From: Salpingoeca rosetta
Lineage: Eukaryota > Opisthokonta > Choanoflagellata > Craspedida > Salpingoecidae
Direction: 5' to 3'
NCBI RefSeq assembly: GCF_000188695.1
Contig: NW_004754907.1
Span: 501,068 to 527,431, forward strand
DNA: 26,364 nt
Part shown: positions 21,492 to 26,364 of the stretch, piece after piece
Layout of the letters: each line of letters opens with the position of its first letter
How positions within the stretch are numbered: position 1 is the first letter of the stretch
The notes under the pieces: model-generated
Database searches by the model: none
What the model saw: the letters and a program-made list of their open reading frames with translations, nothing else
What the model was told of the DNA's origin: nothing
Program-made: the position numbers and the translations under genes

Positions 21492-23442
21492 TCAACGCAC
21501 CACTGTGACGTCGCGCATTGGTTTCGGCTGTTGCGTCACTGCACCGGCAACGTGAGGGCCAGCTGTTGAAAAAAAAATTGCAGATTGGATGAATGGGAGG
21601 AACACAAGTTCAAGTGACCACAACCTCACAAACGCAACAACATCATACATACAAGCGTACACTTCACCCACCCACGCACACACTCACGCACACACCCGCG
21701 CACACACCCACGCACACACCCACGCACACACACACACACTCAAGCACACATCACGCACACACACACACGCACACACTCGCACCTGCTGTGTCGTGTTGGT
21801 GGTATGTCGTGGTTGCAGCAGCTGAAGGGTTGGTGGGAAACTTGGTCATGGCAGACGACTGCGTTTGGTGCTGTGACGACGACGGTGATGATCCTGGCGG
21901 CGCTGTTGCCTTACTGCCAGGCACGTGGGGCGTTGATGACGATGATTGCGGTTGTTGTTGATGTGGTTGGTGCTGCTGCTGCTGCTGCTGCTGCTGTTGT
22001 TGTTGGGTGGTGGCTTGCTGGTGTGAGCTGTACCCCCCACCCAAAGGATGTTCGAGCGGTGGTGCTGAAGCCTTGCTGCCGGGCACGTGCGTTGGTGTTG
22101 GTTTGGGAGCCGTCATCGCTCCAGCAGCACTGGCTGCGTCAGCCACATTGGGCGGTGCGTCTGTCTTTGCTGTGCATGCCGATGCCTGACCATCGCCCTC
22201 GCCATCCTCCTTCAGCGTGTTTGGTGGCGTCTTGAACCCAAACCCATCATCTTCATCGTCTTCATCATTGCCGTGCTCTCCGTGGTCATAATACTGATAC
22301 TCATCGTAAGATGCCGTGACGGCGGTGGTATCTGCCACGTCAATGTCAACGCCACCGTTGCTGGCATCGGCGGCGTTGCCTTTGTGGTGGTGGTGGTGGT
22401 GATGATTGTGTTTAACGTCGTCGTCCACAGGCTTGTCAGCAACTGCCATGTTCTCACCAGCTACTGAAGCATCCGCGTCAATCTCATCATCATCATCGTC
22501 ATCGACCACAACTGTTGCCGTCCCATCTGTTGGCTCAGCATCGCGATGGAAGCCGCTACCGCTGTTGGATGCAGGTGCTGCGATGGGCTGCGGCTGACTC
22601 GATGGTGCTGCTTGAGCCGTGGATGGCGCCAATGGCTGATCGGACATTGGGCCTTGTTGATTACCGACCCCAACACCAACATCATCGTCATCATCATCGT
22701 CATCATCATCATCATCACTGCCGCTGGTCTCAGCCAACTGCTTCTGCAGCTCTGCCATCTGCCGCTGCATCTCGAGCAGCTGCAGCCGCTGTGCTTCCTT
22801 TCGCGCGCGTCTGGCTTGCGCTTTCGCTTTCTTGGAGGCCGACGGTGGGGTAGGGTGCTCTTGCTGCTGGTGTGGCTGTTGATGTGGGTGTTGTTGTGGC
22901 TGTGGTGATTGCTGCTGATCAGGCTGTGGCTTGGAATGTAGAAACGAATGATGGTGGTGATGGTGATGATAGTTGTGATAGTGATGATAATGGTGATAGT
23001 GTACGACTTGGTGGTATGTGCCTGTCGTCATATCGGAGGAAATGCCTTCATTGTCCTGGAGACTGGCCGAGTGACTATCGGTGCAATTGCTCGTTTCCTG
23101 TTCACCATGAGATGAGGATGAGAGTGATCCTTCATTCAAGGAATCTCGTGCAGTTGAACTCTGGCAACAGTCGAAACACGGAATCACATGTCATCGTGAC
23201 ATAGACACAAGCGAAGGCGAGGACAGCGCGACAGCGGACACGTGCCTCAAGCCAAGCGAACAGTCCTCCCACTCAATAGACTGGCTGTTGTTATGTCTCA
23301 AGGTTCTTGTGTTCAACACTCACCATATTCGTGAACAGAGCGTACGCTCGTGGGCCAATGAGTGCAGTGTGATGATTTGACGTGGTTGCCGCTTGATTGT
23401 TCGTCTCCACAATCCAAACACCAGTCGACGCCTGAATGTCAC
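21492..23442 (-). CDS. Unrecognised low-complexity protein with His, Asp and Gln runs
   Basis: Three exons fit: about 23442-23324 (tentative), 23160-21783, and 21562-21492 ending in TGA. Donors are GTGAGT at 23323 and GTGCGA at 21782. Acceptors are TTGCCAG before 23160 and a strong T-rich TTTCAACAG before 21562. Phases agree (0, then 1). The tentative first exon reads GVWIVETNNQAATTSN and GPRAYALFTNM. The main exon has His runs, a basic-to-amphipathic coiled coil (KAKAQARRARKEAQRLQLL, near 22850-22735), Asp runs, a Gln run and two copies of HVPGSKA(S/T)APP. The C terminus reads GPHVAGAVTQQPKP. I recognise no family. The 5' end was not resolved. The stop at 21492 shows that it is not an N-terminal exon of the E3. 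Confidence 0.6.
21563..21782 (-). other. Intron with sense-strand GT tract next to the donor
   Basis: The intron starts GTGCGAGTGTGTGCGTGTG on the sense strand. It carries degenerate GT repeat to about 21660 and ends with a T-rich tract and CAACAG. The splice is phase 1 on both sides. Confidence 0.75.
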
Positions 23443-24013
23443 CTCATGCGAAATGCCAAACAAGAGGAAGACATGCAGGCTTCCTTCCTGAAAGGTTTTG
23501 CCCGTGACACATCTGTTTCCATCGCAATTGCACCAAGTTACAGTTCCCCTCCACACGTAAATCATTCCCAATTCTCCACGCACGTTGCCAATCCTCAATT
23601 CAGGTTGAGCGTGTGTGGTTGTGACAGTGACATGGTTTGATGACACGCGAAGCTTGCTACGACACATCGCTCCATCTTCGTGCTTCCTTAAGCACTTGAG
23701 TAACACAATGTCGAGCACTCGTCGGTCGTGTGCCATGTCGCGTCGCATCACATGCAGTTCTGCGCTTCAATTGTTGACCTACGAGTGGATTTGTGAACAG
23801 GCACAGGCCTGGGTGAACTGTCTCATGTACAAGATGCAGAATCACGCCTTTAAGTACACGCTGAAGCACAAGCACCAGTACAAAACACACTCATGTCATG
23901 TCACATCAAGCAAACAAAAGCAAGAAGGAAACAAATACACCTCACCACCATCCCTCTCCCGGCCCCCTTCCCCACTTCCACACATGCACACGCTCGCGCA
24001 CGCACGTGTCTCT
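23443..24013. other. Unresolved interval between two minus-strand genes
   Basis: This stretch of about 570 bases is less GC-rich than its surroundings. It must hold the 3' UTR of the gene ending at 24014 and the 5' exons and promoter of the low-complexity gene. On the minus strand there are short open pieces but no chain of splice sites that I could join with confidence. On the plus strand an open frame through 23615-23940 contains a protein-like stretch (YEWICEQAQAWVNCLMYKM), but it runs into the antisense of the next gene. I assign nothing here. Confidence 0.4.
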
Positions 24014-26227
<2,214 letters not shown>

Positions 26228-26364
26228 CTAAACGCAGGAGGAGGAGGACGAGGAGGGGAAGGAAGGGAAAGGGGGGAGTCAAAACAAAGACGACGATGAT
26301 GAGCGAGACTGAGGGATGTGTTGGGCGTCTGGTTCAAAGTGTTCCAGACACACAGACACCGACA
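26228..26364 (-). other. 3' end of an upstream intron
   Basis: The minus strand is strongly pyrimidine-rich just before TGCGTTTAG at 26233-26228, a textbook acceptor. Further upstream there is only low-complexity sequence to the window edge. No coding exon is recognised here. Confidence 0.6.

Noticed and set aside
21783..23160. The low-complexity exon as an N-terminal exon of the E3 ligase
   Set aside because: Its donor is phase 1 and joins in frame to a strong acceptor at 21564-21563, ending in a stop at 21494-21492. The only acceptor near the E3 ATG is phase 0.

Overview
The window looks like nuclear DNA of a unicellular eukaryote. Genes are split by short GT..AG introns, coding exons are GC-rich, proteins are full of Asp, Gln and His runs, and long CA/GT microsatellites occur. 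A mysterin (RNF213) type giant E3 ligase together with a TKL-type kinase and an ART domain fits a unicellular holozoan. A choanoflagellate such as Salpingoeca is my best guess; this is inference, and no rRNA or organelle marker is present to confirm it.

Every gene I can support is on the minus strand, so read from high to low coordinates. (1) 26227-24014: last three visible exons of a gene whose first visible exons resemble the end of a RhoGAP domain and whose tail is long and disordered. (2) About 23442-21492: an unrecognised, very low-complexity protein with His/Asp/Gln runs and one coiled coil. (3) 21268 to about 4627: a giant RNF213/mysterin-like AAA+ E3 ubiquitin ligase of about 5,500 codons, almost all in one exon, with AAA2, AAA3 and AAA4 nucleotide-binding motifs, a C3HC4 RING and an RZ-type zinc finger. 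It is interrupted in this sequence by a 114-base N gap and by frame breaks, one of them exactly a 13-bp tandem duplication. (4) 3671-1446: a TKL-like protein kinase joined through one intron to a PARP-like ADP-ribosyltransferase (ART) domain with an apparent H-Y-E triad. (5) 1255 to beyond position 1: the N-terminal part of a PLP enzyme of the ACC deaminase / D-cysteine desulfhydrase family.

The most interesting region is 3672-4660. Between the E3 ligase and the kinase I can trace five short exons (48, 72, 63, 84 and 39 bp). Each is flanked by GT..AG sites, is a multiple of three, and has phase-1 introns on both sides. They keep one reading frame open from the last E3 codons into the kinase. 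This raises the possibility of a single ubiquitin ligase - kinase - ADP-ribosyltransferase transcription unit, or alternative read-through splicing between two genes. A second theme is that the microsatellites sit at splice sites: the repeat-bearing introns begin in or near a GT tract on the sense strand, and some introns or exons are flanked by complementary GU and CA tracts.

Functionally, the AAA+ core, RING and RZ finger of the large gene would make an ATP-regulated ubiquitin ligase. The kinase-ART protein would add phosphorylation and ADP-ribosylation. That these act in one signalling or defence pathway is inference from adjacency only.
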